A DNA stretch of 11,237 bases from SOKG01 sp964502665 (GCA_964502665.1 CAZCXP010000079.1:1-11237), one strand, 5' to 3'; counted from the stretch's first letter, positions 1-6,480 are shown. The notes: a model not told the origin generated them from the letters alone. Program-made: numbers and translations.

Positions 1-2
1 GC

Positions 3-1739
3 ACCGCCTATCTTTACAGCCTAGCCTCGTCCATTTTGATCTGGAGCGGCAATACCAACTACGGGAAGGATGACATCTATTACGAGGTAGCCGGGCTACT
101 TATCATGTTCATCCTGCTGGGCAGGCTGCTGGAGGCTCTGGCTAAGGGGAAGACTTCGGCTTCTATCCGCAAGCTGCTCGAACTACAGCCTAAGACTGCC
201 GTGGTGCTTAGAGATAGCGGGGAGCAGGAAGTCCCTGTGGAGGAAGTCATGGTTGGCGATGCGGTCATAGTGAAGCCAGGGGGTGGAATTCCCGTGGACG
301 GGGTAGTTGTAGCAGGAAGTTCTTCAGTTGACCAGTCGCTGTTAACCGGAGAGAGCATTCCCGTAGAGAAAGCCATTGATGACGAGGTCATAGGCGGCAC
401 GATGAACAAGAGCGGCTGGCTCAAGTTCAGAGCTACCAAGGTAGGCAAGGATACCGCTCTTGCCCAGATTGTAAGGCTGGTGGAGGAGGCTCAGGGCAGT
501 AAGGCACCTGTGCAGAGGCTGGCGGACAGAGTGGCTGCCTATTTTGTCCCCGCCGTTTTGGCCATCGGAGTGATTGCCTTTCTGGCCTGGTATTCATCAG
601 GGTCAGGACTTATCTTCGCACTGACTGCGTTTGTCGCTGTAGTCATCATTGCCTGCCCCTGCGCACTAGGCCTGGCCACGCCTACAGCGGTAATGGTAGG
701 AACCGGTCTAGGGGCAGAAAATGGCATCCTTATCAAAGATGCCGAGACGCTGGAAAAAGCCTGCAGGGTAGATACCCTTGTCTTCGATAAGACAGGAACA
801 CTGACCCGCGGAAAGCCTGAGGTCACGGATATCATCCCGCTCTCCAATCCGCTTTCCGGCGATGATATCCTGCGGCTGGCGGCCGCGGCTGAGAAGCGCT
901 CGGAGCACCATCTCAGCGAAGCTATTGTTAGCAGGGCTGAGGAAAGTCAGATATCGATTCCAGAGGTAGAGAGCTTCTCCGCTATACCGGGCAAAGGTGT
1001 CGAGGCGAGATACAACGGTACTAATATTCTCGTGGCAAACAGGAAGCTATTTACCGATAAAGGCATAGACGCATCGGCCGCAGAGCAAAGTATGGCGCAA
1101 CTGGAAAGAGAGGGGAAAACGGTGGTGCTGGTAGCGGTGGACGGGACCTTTGCTGGAGTAATTGCAGTCGCTGATACCGCGAAGGATTACGCTGCCGAGA
1201 CAGTGGCCTGGCTCAAGCGGCACGGCAAACAAGTGGTTATGATTACCGGGGACAATCGCCGCAGCGCTGAGAGCATCGCCCACAACCTGGGAATCGACCG
1301 TGTTCTGGCTGAGATACTACCTGAGGATAAGGCTACCGAGATAAAGAGGCTTCAAGAGCAGGGCCATGCAGTAGCTATGGTCGGCGATGGCATAAATGAC
1401 GCTCCTGCTTTGGTTCAAGCAGACGTTGGTATCGCTCTCGGCTCCGGGACGGACGTAGCTATCGAGTCTGGGGGGATAGTCCTGATGAAGGATGACCTTC
1501 GAGATGTAGCCCGCACCCTCGAGCTGAGTTGCTATACCATGCGCAAGATAAAGCAGAACCTGTTCTGGGCTTTCTTGTACAATGGTGTAGGTATACCTAT
1601 TGCTGCGGGGATACTGTATCCCTTCATCGGCTTTCTGCTTAACCCCATAATCGCCGGGGCAGCGATGGCTTTCAGCTCAGTGAGCGTGGTATCCAACTCC
1701 CTTAGTATGAGAAGGTACCGTCTGCAGAAAACGCTTTAG
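3..1739 (+). CDS. copA: Copper-transporting P1B-type ATPase (CopA-like), 5' end missing
   Basis: This is an inner-membrane ATP-driven Cu(I) exporter. The reading frame is open to the left edge, so the N-terminus, any CxxC metal-binding domains and the first membrane helices lie outside the window. Visible in order: a membrane helix near 90-135; the actuator motif TGES (345-356); a helix pair ending in the metal-site motif CPC inside ACPCALGLATP (654-662); the phosphorylation motif DKTGTLT (786-806, Asp codon 786-788); the nucleotide-binding SEHHL (900-914); TGDN (near 1245); GDGIND (1383-1400); and two C-terminal helices carrying YN (near 1578) and the MAxSS pattern (near 1666-1680). CPC, YN and MxxSS are the Cu(I)-ATPase signature of the family. 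The usual SEHP motif reads SEHH here: the His is kept and the Pro is replaced. The neighbours are oxidative-stress genes, which suits copper/oxygen stress, but co-transcription is not shown. The family call is very sure; the metal is inferred from the helix motifs. Confidence 0.95.
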   Translation, partial: TAYLYSLASSILIWSGNTNYGKDDIYYEVAGLLIMFILLGRLLEALAKGKTSASIRKLLELQPKTAVVLRDSGEQEVPVEEVMVGDAVIVKPGGGIPVDGVVVAGSSSVDQSLLTGESIPVEKAIDDEVIGGTMNKSGWLKFRATKVGKDTALAQIVRLVEEAQGSKAPVQRLADRVAAYFVPAVLAIGVIAFLAWYSSGSGLIFALTAFVAVVIIACPCALGLATPTAVMVGTGLGAENGILIKDAETLEKACRVDTLVFDKTGTLTRGKPEVTDIIPLSNPLSGDDILRLAAAAEKRSEHHLSEAIVSRAEESQISIPEVESFSAIPGKGVEARYNGTNILVANRKLFTDKGIDASAAEQSMAQLEREGKTVVLVAVDGTFAGVIAVADTAKDYAAETVAWLKRHGKQVVMITGDNRRSAESIAHNLGIDRVLAEILPEDKATEIKRLQEQGHAVAMVGDGINDAPALVQADVGIALGSGTDVAIESGGIVLMKDDLRDVARTLELSCYTMRKIKQNLFWAFLYNGVGIPIAAGILYPFIGFLLNPIIAGAAMAFSSVSVVSNSLSMRRYRLQKTL

Positions 1740-1769
1740 AAATGAACATAGTAGGAAAGGAGGCGACCG

Positions 1770-1907
1770 GTGATGGGCAATGTGATGCTGGTTAACGGAG
1801 TCTGCCCGGCAGGGAAGCTTGGGTTTAGCTTGGCCAGCTATCCTCAGGGATGGCATGATAGGAGGTGGGTAGTACCATGTGGAAGTGCACCAATTGTCAC
1901 CATGTAG
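1770..1907 (+). CDS. Possible 45-codon leader ORF upstream of rubrerythrin
   Basis: A short frame opens with GTG (1770) or ATG (1773) behind a strong Shine-Dalgarno run, AGGAAAGGAGG (1753-1763), and stops at TAG 1905-1907. It overlaps the first 31 bases of the rubrerythrin gene in another frame. The peptide starts MGNVMLVNGVCPAGKLGF and has two Cys but no recognisable domain. In favour: the ribosome-binding site has no other start codon to serve, and the overlap would allow translational coupling to the next gene. Against: the length, the lack of a known family, and the chance that the site is a remnant of a lost gene. No function is proposed. Confidence 0.28.
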   Translation: MMGNVMLVNGVCPAGKLGFSLASYPQGWHDRRWVVPCGSAPIVTM

Positions 1908-2485
1908 AACTTTCCCCCGATAAACCTGTGCAGTGCCCTGTCTGCGGTGCGGAGGCGGGAAGACTCGTGCCCCATGAAGTGCCGGGGATAACGGGTAGCA
2001 AGACCTTGACGAATCTCAAGGCTGGCTTCGTCGCTGAGTCCCAAGCCCACCGCAGGAACTTGGCCTTTGCCCTGAAGGCTGAGCAAGAAGGCTACCCCCA
2101 GATGGCCAGACTATTCCGCGCCGTTGCCGAGGCCGAGGGAATCCATGCCTTCAATCACCTCCGCCTTCTAGGAGGAGTGGACAGCACTCAGGAGAACCTG
2201 GAGGCCGCCTTCGAGAGGGAGAACCTGGCAAGCAGCACCTATCCTCAGTTCATCAGGGAGGCCAATGAAGAGGGAAATACAGCCGTAGCCAAGATATTCA
2301 GCTACTCACGCGATGTGGAGAAGGGGCACGCTAAGCTTTACAAGAAGGCGCTCGAGCGCATGATTCAAGAGACGGATACTGACTACTATGTCTGTGGCGT
2401 CTGTGGCTATGTGTCCGACGGCGAACTCCCTGATGAATGTCCAATATGCGGCGCTCCCAGGGAAAAGTTCAGGAGAGTAGACTAG
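1877..2485 (+). CDS. rbr: Rubrerythrin with rubredoxin-type sites at both ends
   Basis: Rubrerythrins are cytoplasmic diiron peroxidases of anaerobes that reduce H2O2 with electrons from rubredoxin or similar donors. This 202-residue protein has three parts. An N-terminal Cys4 site has C4, C7, C20 and C23. A ferritin-like four-helix diiron domain spans about 45-165. A C-terminal rubredoxin domain has C173, C176, C188 and C191. Diiron ligands recognisable by eye are E54, E87/H90 (ExxH), E115 and E148/H151 (ExxH). The second Glu of the usual ExxE pair after E115 is Ala118, so one canonical carboxylate seems absent. ATG 1877 is chosen because GGAGGT (1861-1866) sits 10 bases upstream; GTG 1865 overlaps that site. 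Classical rubrerythrins have only the C-terminal Cys4 domain and reverse rubrerythrins only the N-terminal one; here both are present. The gene precedes a flavodiiron protein, a common detoxification pair in anaerobes. Confidence 0.94.
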   Translation: MWKCTNCHHVELSPDKPVQCPVCGAEAGRLVPHEVPGITGSKTLTNLKAGFVAESQAHRRNLAFALKAEQEGYPQMARLFRAVAEAEGIHAFNHLRLLGGVDSTQENLEAAFERENLASSTYPQFIREANEEGNTAVAKIFSYSRDVEKGHAKLYKKALERMIQETDTDYYVCGVCGYVSDGELPDECPICGAPREKFRRVD

Positions 2486-2578
2486 TGGGGCGACATGCTC
2501 GCTCTTTCCTGTCAGAAGCAGGCCGTCTATCACCCAAAAGATGAGACAAATGACTTATGATCAAGGAGGCAACAAACA

Positions 2579-3763
2579 ATGAGCAATGTGAAATTGGCTG
2601 AAGGTGTCTATTGGGTTGGAGCCATCGACTGGAACAGGCGGTTATTTGACTCGCTTATACCGCTTCCCGATGGCACGAGCTATAACTCGTATGTCGTTGA
2701 GGGTGGTGAAAAAACAGCCCTTATCGATACGGTGGACCCTACCATGCACGATGTGTTGATGAACCAACTGAAGCGGCTTGGGATTGAGAATATACATTAT
2801 ATTGTTGCCAATCATGCCGAGCAGGATCATTCCGGCACTCTCCCCCGGGTCCTTGAAAGATACCCTGAGGCAAAGGTCGTTGCCACGCCCAGATGCAAAG
2901 ATATGCTCATAGACTTGCTCATGATTCCCGAAGAGAAATTCATAGCGGTAAACGATAAAGAGACTATTTCGCTGGGAGGTAGAACCCTGGAATTTATCCA
3001 TGCTCCATGGGTTCACTGGCCAGAGACAATGCTTACCTATTTGAGAGAAGACAAGATACTGTTCCCCTGTGATTTTTTTGGTTCCCACCTGGCCACAAGC
3101 GACTTGTATGTAGCTGATGAAGGGCAGGTCTATGAGGCAGCCAAGAGGTATTATGCGGAAATCATGATGCCCTTCCGAACGAACATCGAGAAGAACCTGG
3201 AGAAAATAAAGGACTATGCAATTGACATCATCGCTCCCAGCCATGGCCCTGTGTATGACAAGCCAGAGTTCATCTTGAAAGCGTATCATAGCTGGGTCTT
3301 CGATGAGCCCAAAAACATTGTGGTGTTGCCCTATATCTCGATGCACGGCAGCACTCATAAGATGGTCGAATACCTTGTCGAAGCATTAGTCCAAAGAGGC
3401 GTGACGGTGAAACAATTCGACCTCACAGTAACCGACATCGGGAAGCTAGCAATGGCGTTGGTGGATGCGGCGACAGTTGTTATGGGAACACCTACCGTTC
3501 TAGCCGGGCCGCACCCGAATGTTGTCTATGCCACCTTCCTGGCGAACGCCCTGAGGCCGAAACTGAGATTTGTCTCTATTATTGGCTCCTACGGCTGGGG
3601 AGGCAAGGCGGTTGAGCAGCTCGCCGCGATGATCCCTAACCTGAAGGCAGAAATACTGGAGCCGGTGCTCTGTAAAGGCTTCCCCAAAGAAGACGATTTC
3701 AAGGCACTGGACAGCCTGGCAACCACTATTGCCCAAAAACACAAAGAGCATAACTTTGCTTGA
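2579..3763 (+). CDS. fprA: Flavodiiron protein (FprA family O2/NO reductase)
   Basis: Flavodiiron proteins reduce O2 to water and/or NO to N2O in the cytoplasm of anaerobes, taking electrons through FMN from rubredoxin, rubrerythrin-type or flavoprotein donors. The 394 residues have the standard two-domain layout. The N-terminal metallo-beta-lactamase-like diiron domain (about 1-245) carries the full ligand set: H79-x-E81-x-D83-H84, H146, D165 and H222. The C-terminal flavodoxin domain (about 247-390) has the FMN phosphate loop SMHGSTHKM near 254. There is no C-terminal rubredoxin or flavin-reductase extension, so this is the minimal class A form. AAGGAGG (2563-2569) stands about 9 bases before ATG. 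The 93-base spacer after rubrerythrin shows no clear promoter, so the two genes are probably co-transcribed. All ligands are present, so the enzyme should be active. The O2 versus NO preference cannot be read from the sequence. Confidence 0.96.
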   Translation: MSNVKLAEGVYWVGAIDWNRRLFDSLIPLPDGTSYNSYVVEGGEKTALIDTVDPTMHDVLMNQLKRLGIENIHYIVANHAEQDHSGTLPRVLERYPEAKVVATPRCKDMLIDLLMIPEEKFIAVNDKETISLGGRTLEFIHAPWVHWPETMLTYLREDKILFPCDFFGSHLATSDLYVADEGQVYEAAKRYYAEIMMPFRTNIEKNLEKIKDYAIDIIAPSHGPVYDKPEFILKAYHSWVFDEPKNIVVLPYISMHGSTHKMVEYLVEALVQRGVTVKQFDLTVTDIGKLAMALVDAATVVMGTPTVLAGPHPNVVYATFLANALRPKLRFVSIIGSYGWGGKAVEQLAAMIPNLKAEILEPVLCKGFPKEDDFKALDSLATTIAQKHKEHNFA

Positions 3764-3863
3764 TAGCGTTTTATGAAAGTATGTCAAACTCTCCTCTACG
3801 GATGAGATGATCCCCTAGGTTTCAATAAGCAGCCGGTCGCTGGTTCCACTGCCCTCATGCGGA

Positions 3864-3872
3864 TGGTATAAT
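3864..3872 (+). promoter_or_regulatory. Extended -10 promoter of the Crp/Fnr regulator gene
   Basis: TGGTATAAT is a perfect extended -10 element (TG-N-TATAAT). It lies 51 bases before ATG 3924 and predicts transcription from about 3879. No good -35 hexamer is seen at 17-18 bp (TTCCAC at 3844-3849 is poor), which is tolerated with an extended -10. It separates the regulator from the upstream rubrerythrin-flavodiiron unit. No Crp-type inverted repeat was found in 3764-3923, so autoregulation is not indicated. Confidence 0.6.
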
Positions 3873-3923
3873 GCTTATGACTCATCAGGCCCCATGGCTG
3901 CGGTCACGATGAGGATATGAAGC

Positions 3924-4595
3924 ATGGCTGTTCAGGTAGAGCTTCTGAAATCCATCCCTTACTTCTCCGGCCTCAGCACTGCCGAGCTTGATTCGATCAA
4001 GGAGTTCATCTTCGAAAAAGAGGTTGAGACGGGTGAGATGATCCTGCTTGAGGATGAACCCGCCGAAGCATTGTATTTTGTCGCCTCCGGCGCAGTGAGG
4101 GTGTTCAAGACGTCGAGTGATGGCAAGGAGCAGATTCTCTCCTTCGTACGTCCCGGGGAATCCTTCAATGACGTACCTATATTCGACGGTGGCCCGAACC
4201 TCGCCAGCGCCCAAGCCATAGGACCGGTTGTTCTTTACGGCATAAGAAGCGGCGACCTCGGGGCTATCCTCGGGAGTCACCCGCAAGTGTCCCTGAATGT
4301 AACCCGTGTCCTGTCACAGCAGACGCGACGCCTGGTCTCGCTGGTAGAAGACCTGTCCTTCAGGCAGGTCATAGCCAGGGTGGCTAAGATACTGCTGGAG
4401 TATGCCAGTGATGGAACAGGGCCTAAGCTGAGGCTCACACATCAAGAGATGGCAGCCATGGCCGGTACTGCTCGGGAGATGGTCGGCCGGTCGCTCAAAT
4501 CCCTGGAGAATGAAGGGGCAATCAGGTTGGAGCGCCAACGAATCGTGATCACCGATAGGGAAGCCCTCAGAGAAATGGCAGGCGTAGTTGATTGA
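3924..4595 (+). CDS. Crp/Fnr-family transcriptional regulator, no Fe-S cysteines
   Basis: This is a 223-residue dimeric DNA-binding regulator. The N-terminal cyclic-nucleotide-binding-like beta-barrel spans about 8-125, with conserved glycines such as SGAVRVF (55-61) and RPGES (76-80). A dimerisation helix follows at about 125-160, and a winged helix-turn-helix at about 168-212. The recognition helix TAREMVGRSLKSL keeps R184, E185 and R189, the three residues that E. coli Crp (R180, E181, R185) uses to read TGTGA. The protein has no cysteine at all, so it is not an oxygen-sensing [4Fe-4S] FNR. The Arg-Ser/Thr phosphate contact of cAMP-binding Crp is not seen (PNLASAQA at 91-98), so cAMP is unlikely; heme, NO, redox or another ligand are open options. 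ATG 3924 has a modest GAGGA (3911-3915). The gene has its own extended -10 promoter. The stop codon overlaps a Crp-type site serving the next gene. Confidence 0.92.
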   Translation: MAVQVELLKSIPYFSGLSTAELDSIKEFIFEKEVETGEMILLEDEPAEALYFVASGAVRVFKTSSDGKEQILSFVRPGESFNDVPIFDGGPNLASAQAIGPVVLYGIRSGDLGAILGSHPQVSLNVTRVLSQQTRRLVSLVEDLSFRQVIARVAKILLEYASDGTGPKLRLTHQEMAAMAGTAREMVGRSLKSLENEGAIRLERQRIVITDREALREMAGVVD

Positions 4596-4636
4596 GACAT
4601 AAGTCGCAGACAGCCAATATACTCAGGTTCTAAGAT
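4593..4636 (+). promoter_or_regulatory. Crp-type activator site and promoter for the ferredoxin gene
   Basis: TGAGA-CATAAG-TCGCA (4593-4608) is an inverted repeat in the TGNGA-N6-TCNCA layout of Crp-family operators. Its first three bases are the stop codon of the regulator gene. A -10-like TAAGAT (4631-4636, 4 of 6 to consensus) begins 30.5 bp from the site centre. This puts the centre near -42.5, within 1 bp of the class II activator position (-41.5). The ferredoxin ATG follows at 4657. Over 4594-4607 it matches the site at 4961-4974 in 12 of 14 bases. Binding by the adjacent regulator is inferred from its R-E-x-V-G-R helix. Confidence 0.5.
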
Positions 4637-4656
4637 GATGATGGAGGCAGATAGCA

Positions 4657-4875
4657 ATGGCTGAAATGCCTGTGATAGACCAAGAAAAGTGCGACGGATG
4701 TGGATTATGTGTCAGCGTCTGCCACTGTAACATCCTGGTGCTGGTTGACAACGTTGCAACTATTATAGAAAACAAAGAGTGCGCCTCATGCAACCGCTGG
4801 TGCGCTCAGTGCGAGCTTATATGCCCCACCGGAGCCATAAGTTGCCCCTTTGAGATAGTCATCGAAGAGCGCTAG
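4657..4875 (+). CDS. Small ferredoxin, two [4Fe-4S] cluster sites
   Basis: This 72-residue soluble electron carrier has two cysteine clusters. The first is CDGCGLCVSVCHC, a standard CxxCxxCxxxC in which the residue after the last Cys is His rather than Pro. The second is CASCNRWCAQCELICP, where the spacing is stretched to CxxC-x6-CxxxCP with one extra Cys inside the x6 segment. The second site therefore deviates from the bacterial-ferredoxin norm and could bind a cluster of unusual potential or use an alternative Cys. GGAGG (4643-4647) is 9 bases before ATG. The gene follows the Crp/Fnr regulator by 61 bases, behind a likely regulator site. Candidate partners are the flavodiiron/rubrerythrin pair upstream and the cytochrome b-ferredoxin fusion downstream; no partner is proven by sequence. 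Confidence 0.9.
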   Translation: MAEMPVIDQEKCDGCGLCVSVCHCNILVLVDNVATIIENKECASCNRWCAQCELICPTGAISCPFEIVIEER

Positions 4876-4959
4876 ACAGCGCCGAATACCACTTCCCCGG
4901 GTTTCTCCCTCAACTAGCCCCGTCCAAATAGCAGCATTCCCTCGTCATCGCGTCCCCAA

Positions 4960-5002
4960 TGCGACAAAAGTCGCTTACAGAATCCACACTATAGCTTAGA
5001 AT
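4960..5002 (+). promoter_or_regulatory. Crp-type activator site and class II promoter before the small Cys/His protein
   Basis: GCGACAAAAGTCGC (4961-4974) is a perfect inverted repeat and reads as TGCGA-N6-TCGCT (4960-4975). A -10 hexamer TAGAAT (4997-5002, 5 of 6 to TATAAT) starts 29.5 bp from the site centre. That is exactly the spacing of a class II Crp/Fnr promoter with the site at -41.5. Predicted transcription starts near 5009. This excludes ATG 5001, which lies inside the -10 box, and supports ATG 5031 as the start of the gene. Recognition by the regulator encoded at 3924-4595 is inferred. Confidence 0.55.
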
Positions 5003-5030
5003 GGCTTTGATTGGTATATGGGAGCGGACG

Positions 5031-5243
5031 ATGGCGAGTGTGCTTGATAAAGCTGAGCCTGAAAAGAAGCGAATAGCTGAGGTGCAGTGTATCCACTACT
5101 GGATAATCGAGAGCCCTAAGGGGCCTACCAGCAGGGGTGTGTGCAAGTACTGCGGCGCAGTAAGGGAGTTCAAGAATTACATGCCTTACCCAACGTGGGA
5201 AGATGGTATGCCCACGCCCAATCAGGGTTCTGGAAAACAATAA
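5031..5243 (+). CDS. Small Cys/His protein, putative metal-binding
   Basis: This is a 70-residue protein of unknown function. Its core reads C20-x-H22 followed by the Gly-Pro-Thr-Ser-Arg-Gly turn and C38-x2-C41 (GVCKYCGAVREFKN). C20, H22, C38 and C41 could form one zinc or iron site. Small proteins with this GPTSRGVCxxCG pattern feel familiar to me from Chloroflexota, but I cannot assign a family. An in-frame ATG at 5001 would add ten residues. ATG 5031 is preferred because GGGAG (5020-5024) precedes it and because 5001 overlaps the predicted -10 box. The C-terminus is rich in Pro and Gly and probably disordered. The gene is the first after a Crp-type site and is followed 34 bases later by another tiny gene, so the two are probably co-transcribed. 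A transcriptional or redox-sensing role is possible but not shown. Confidence 0.75.
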   Translation: MASVLDKAEPEKKRIAEVQCIHYWIIESPKGPTSRGVCKYCGAVREFKNYMPYPTWEDGMPTPNQGSGKQ

Positions 5244-5277
5244 ACGTCCGCATGCGCCGGGCGAGGAGGTGAAATCT

Positions 5278-5451
5278 TTGGACAGGACATTGGAGGAAGA
5301 GATACGGGCTTCTCTGATCGACGGCAGGCTCCCCTGCGCTGTAGCGTTCAAGATAGCCAGGAAGCTTAAAGTCAGCCCTCGACAGGTTGGCGATGCGGCG
5401 AACAAGCTGAATATCAAGATCGCTGGTTGCCAGCTGGGCTGTTTCCCATAA
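5278..5451 (+). CDS. 57-residue helix-turn-helix-like small protein
   Basis: I do not recognise the family with confidence. The TTG start at 5278 is chosen because GAGGAGGT (5263-5270) lies 7 bases upstream and nothing comparable precedes the other in-frame start at 5203, which would overlap the previous gene. The protein begins with an acidic helix (DRTLEEEIRASLIDG), then LPCAVAFKIARKL and VSPRQVGDAANKL. That is a helix-turn-helix-like pair resembling the first helices of a small DNA-binding fold. It ends in the cysteine-containing tail CQLGCFP. The three Cys (20, 51, 55) and the conserved-looking CQLG tail suggest a metal or redox role or a protein contact. It sits 34 bases after the Cys/His protein in the same direction and probably belongs to the same transcript under the Crp-type site at 4960. 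Confidence 0.7.
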   Translation: MDRTLEEEIRASLIDGRLPCAVAFKIARKLKVSPRQVGDAANKLNIKIAGCQLGCFP

Positions 5452-5481
5452 CATCGATGGCAATCCTTCTCTGAGGAGGCA

Positions 5482-5500
5482 CGGGACATAGCATGTCCTG
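5482..5500. promoter_or_regulatory. Inverted repeat upstream of the cytochrome b gene
   Basis: CGGGACAT-AGC-ATGTCCTG pairs over 8 positions, including one G-T, around a 3-base centre. It lies 62 bases before the cytochrome b start. No T-run follows on either side, so it is not a canonical terminator; an operator or an mRNA hairpin is possible. It does not fit the TGNGA-N6-TCNCA pattern of the two sites upstream. Confidence 0.35.
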
Positions 5501-5561
5501 GTGGACAAGTGGACAGGATACCAGTGTTGCAGAATAATGCATGTAACGCGGAGGATGGATT

Positions 5562-6275
5562 ATGGACTATATGAGGGCACGTGTAAAAGGCCCAAGAAGT
5601 AACCGGCGGATACTGCACTGGGTTGTGGCAGCAGCCTTCTTCGTCCTATTCATCACCGGGTTGATTGTGTTCGTTCCTGCTCTTTCCGGACTCGCCGCCG
5701 GTGGCTGGACCCGCATGGTTCACCGCGTTGCTGCAGTGATCCTGATAGCTGCACCTGCGATCTATGCCCTAGCTAACGCCAGAGCAGCTCGACTCTGGCT
5801 AAAGGAAGCCTTGTTTTGGGACAGAAAAACCCTCGTCACCGCAAGCAACCGCAACACGTGGAAAAAGACGCACAAGCTATTGATAGCAATCGGCTTTGTC
5901 CTCTTCGCAGCGACCGGTATGGTCCAGTGGCTCCTTAAGGGAATAGTGCCATCCCAGGTGTTCCAGTGGAGCTTATCAGTCCATGACATTGTTTTCTTCG
6001 GTGCTGCCCTGGTTTTAGCGTATCACCTCTACTACGAGTTAGATTGGTGGCTATGGAAGAGGAGGTATTGTCGTCACTGCAGCGTCGTCTACTGTGTCGA
6101 TGCATGCCCTACCAGGGCTCTGACACGTGGGCCAGACGGCAGCATAGAATACTATCCCCAGAGGTGCAATAACTGCAGGCTATGTATGGAATACTGCCGC
6201 CGCAATTCTCACCACAAGAAAGTTGCCGAACTAAACGCAAAAGAATCACGAGGGACACTAGGTCGCGGAGAGACG
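5562..6275 (+). CDS. b-type cytochrome membrane protein fused to a two-cluster ferredoxin domain, 3' end in gap
   Basis: This is an integral membrane electron-transfer protein. 238 residues are visible before the assembly gap. Four helices are predicted by eye at about 18-40, 52-72, 105-125 and 136-160. The His residues placed to bind heme are H19, H54, H141 and H155, as in the cytochrome b561/formate-dehydrogenase gamma-like four-helix family. A cytoplasmic ferredoxin domain follows the last helix. C170-x2-C173-x4-C178-x3-C182-P and C202-x2-C205-x2-C208-x3-C212 give two [4Fe-4S] sites. GGAGG (5550-5554) lies 7 bases before ATG; M4 (5571) is an alternative start. Such fusions pass electrons between quinone/heme and soluble Fe-S partners. 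The ferredoxin at 4657 or an unseen oxidoreductase are candidate partners. The short open frame after the gap has no weight, since the gap length is a placeholder. Confidence 0.88.
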
Positions 6276-6375
6276 NNNNNNNNNNNNNNNNNNNNNNNNN
6301 NNNNNNNNNNNNNNNNNNNNNNNNNNNNNNNNNNNNNNNNNNNNNNNNNNNNNNNNNNNNNNNNNNNNNNNNNNN
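6276..6375. other. Assembly gap of exactly 100 N
   Basis: The run of N is exactly 100 long, the usual placeholder for a gap of unknown size. It cuts the cytochrome b-ferredoxin gene, so more than 100 bases may be missing. All genes to the left are on + and all to the right on -. The 105 bases just right of the gap (6376-6480) hold no recognisable gene or terminator. Confidence 0.97.
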
Positions 6376-6480
6376 AAACTACGAATACGGTTAAGGGGGT
6401 CGTTAGCAGTGACGTGTGGTCAAGCTGATGTTCTGTACGGACAGTCTGGGCGATTGTTGTGATTGCGATACGAAAGCCTG

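Noticed and set aside
2490..2502. Short hairpin GCGA-CATGC-TCGC after rubrerythrin
   Set aside because: The stem is only 4 bp and no T-run follows; it also has a 5-base centre, so it does not fit the Crp-type N6 pattern.
2542..2557. TGAGACAAATGACTTA upstream of the flavodiiron gene as a third Crp-type site
   Set aside because: Only one half-site (TGAGA) matches; the other half is poor and the distance to the ATG leaves no room for a class II promoter.
2642..3358. A 238-codon open frame on the minus strand inside the flavodiiron gene
   Set aside because: The plus strand carries a complete flavodiiron protein with all metal ligands; the antisense frame has no family, no start signal and shadow-like composition.
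5001..5030. ATG 5001 as start of the small Cys/His protein
   Set aside because: It lies within the predicted -10 hexamer (4997-5002) and has no ribosome-binding site; ATG 5031 has GGGAG upstream.
4989..5618. A 209-codon open frame on the minus strand across the small-gene region
   Set aside because: It crosses two plus-strand genes with good ribosome-binding sites and the predicted promoter, and its product has no recognisable features.
6376..6428. Continuation of the cytochrome gene after the gap to a stop at 6428
   Set aside because: The frame across a placeholder gap is meaningless and the 17 codons show no relevant sequence.
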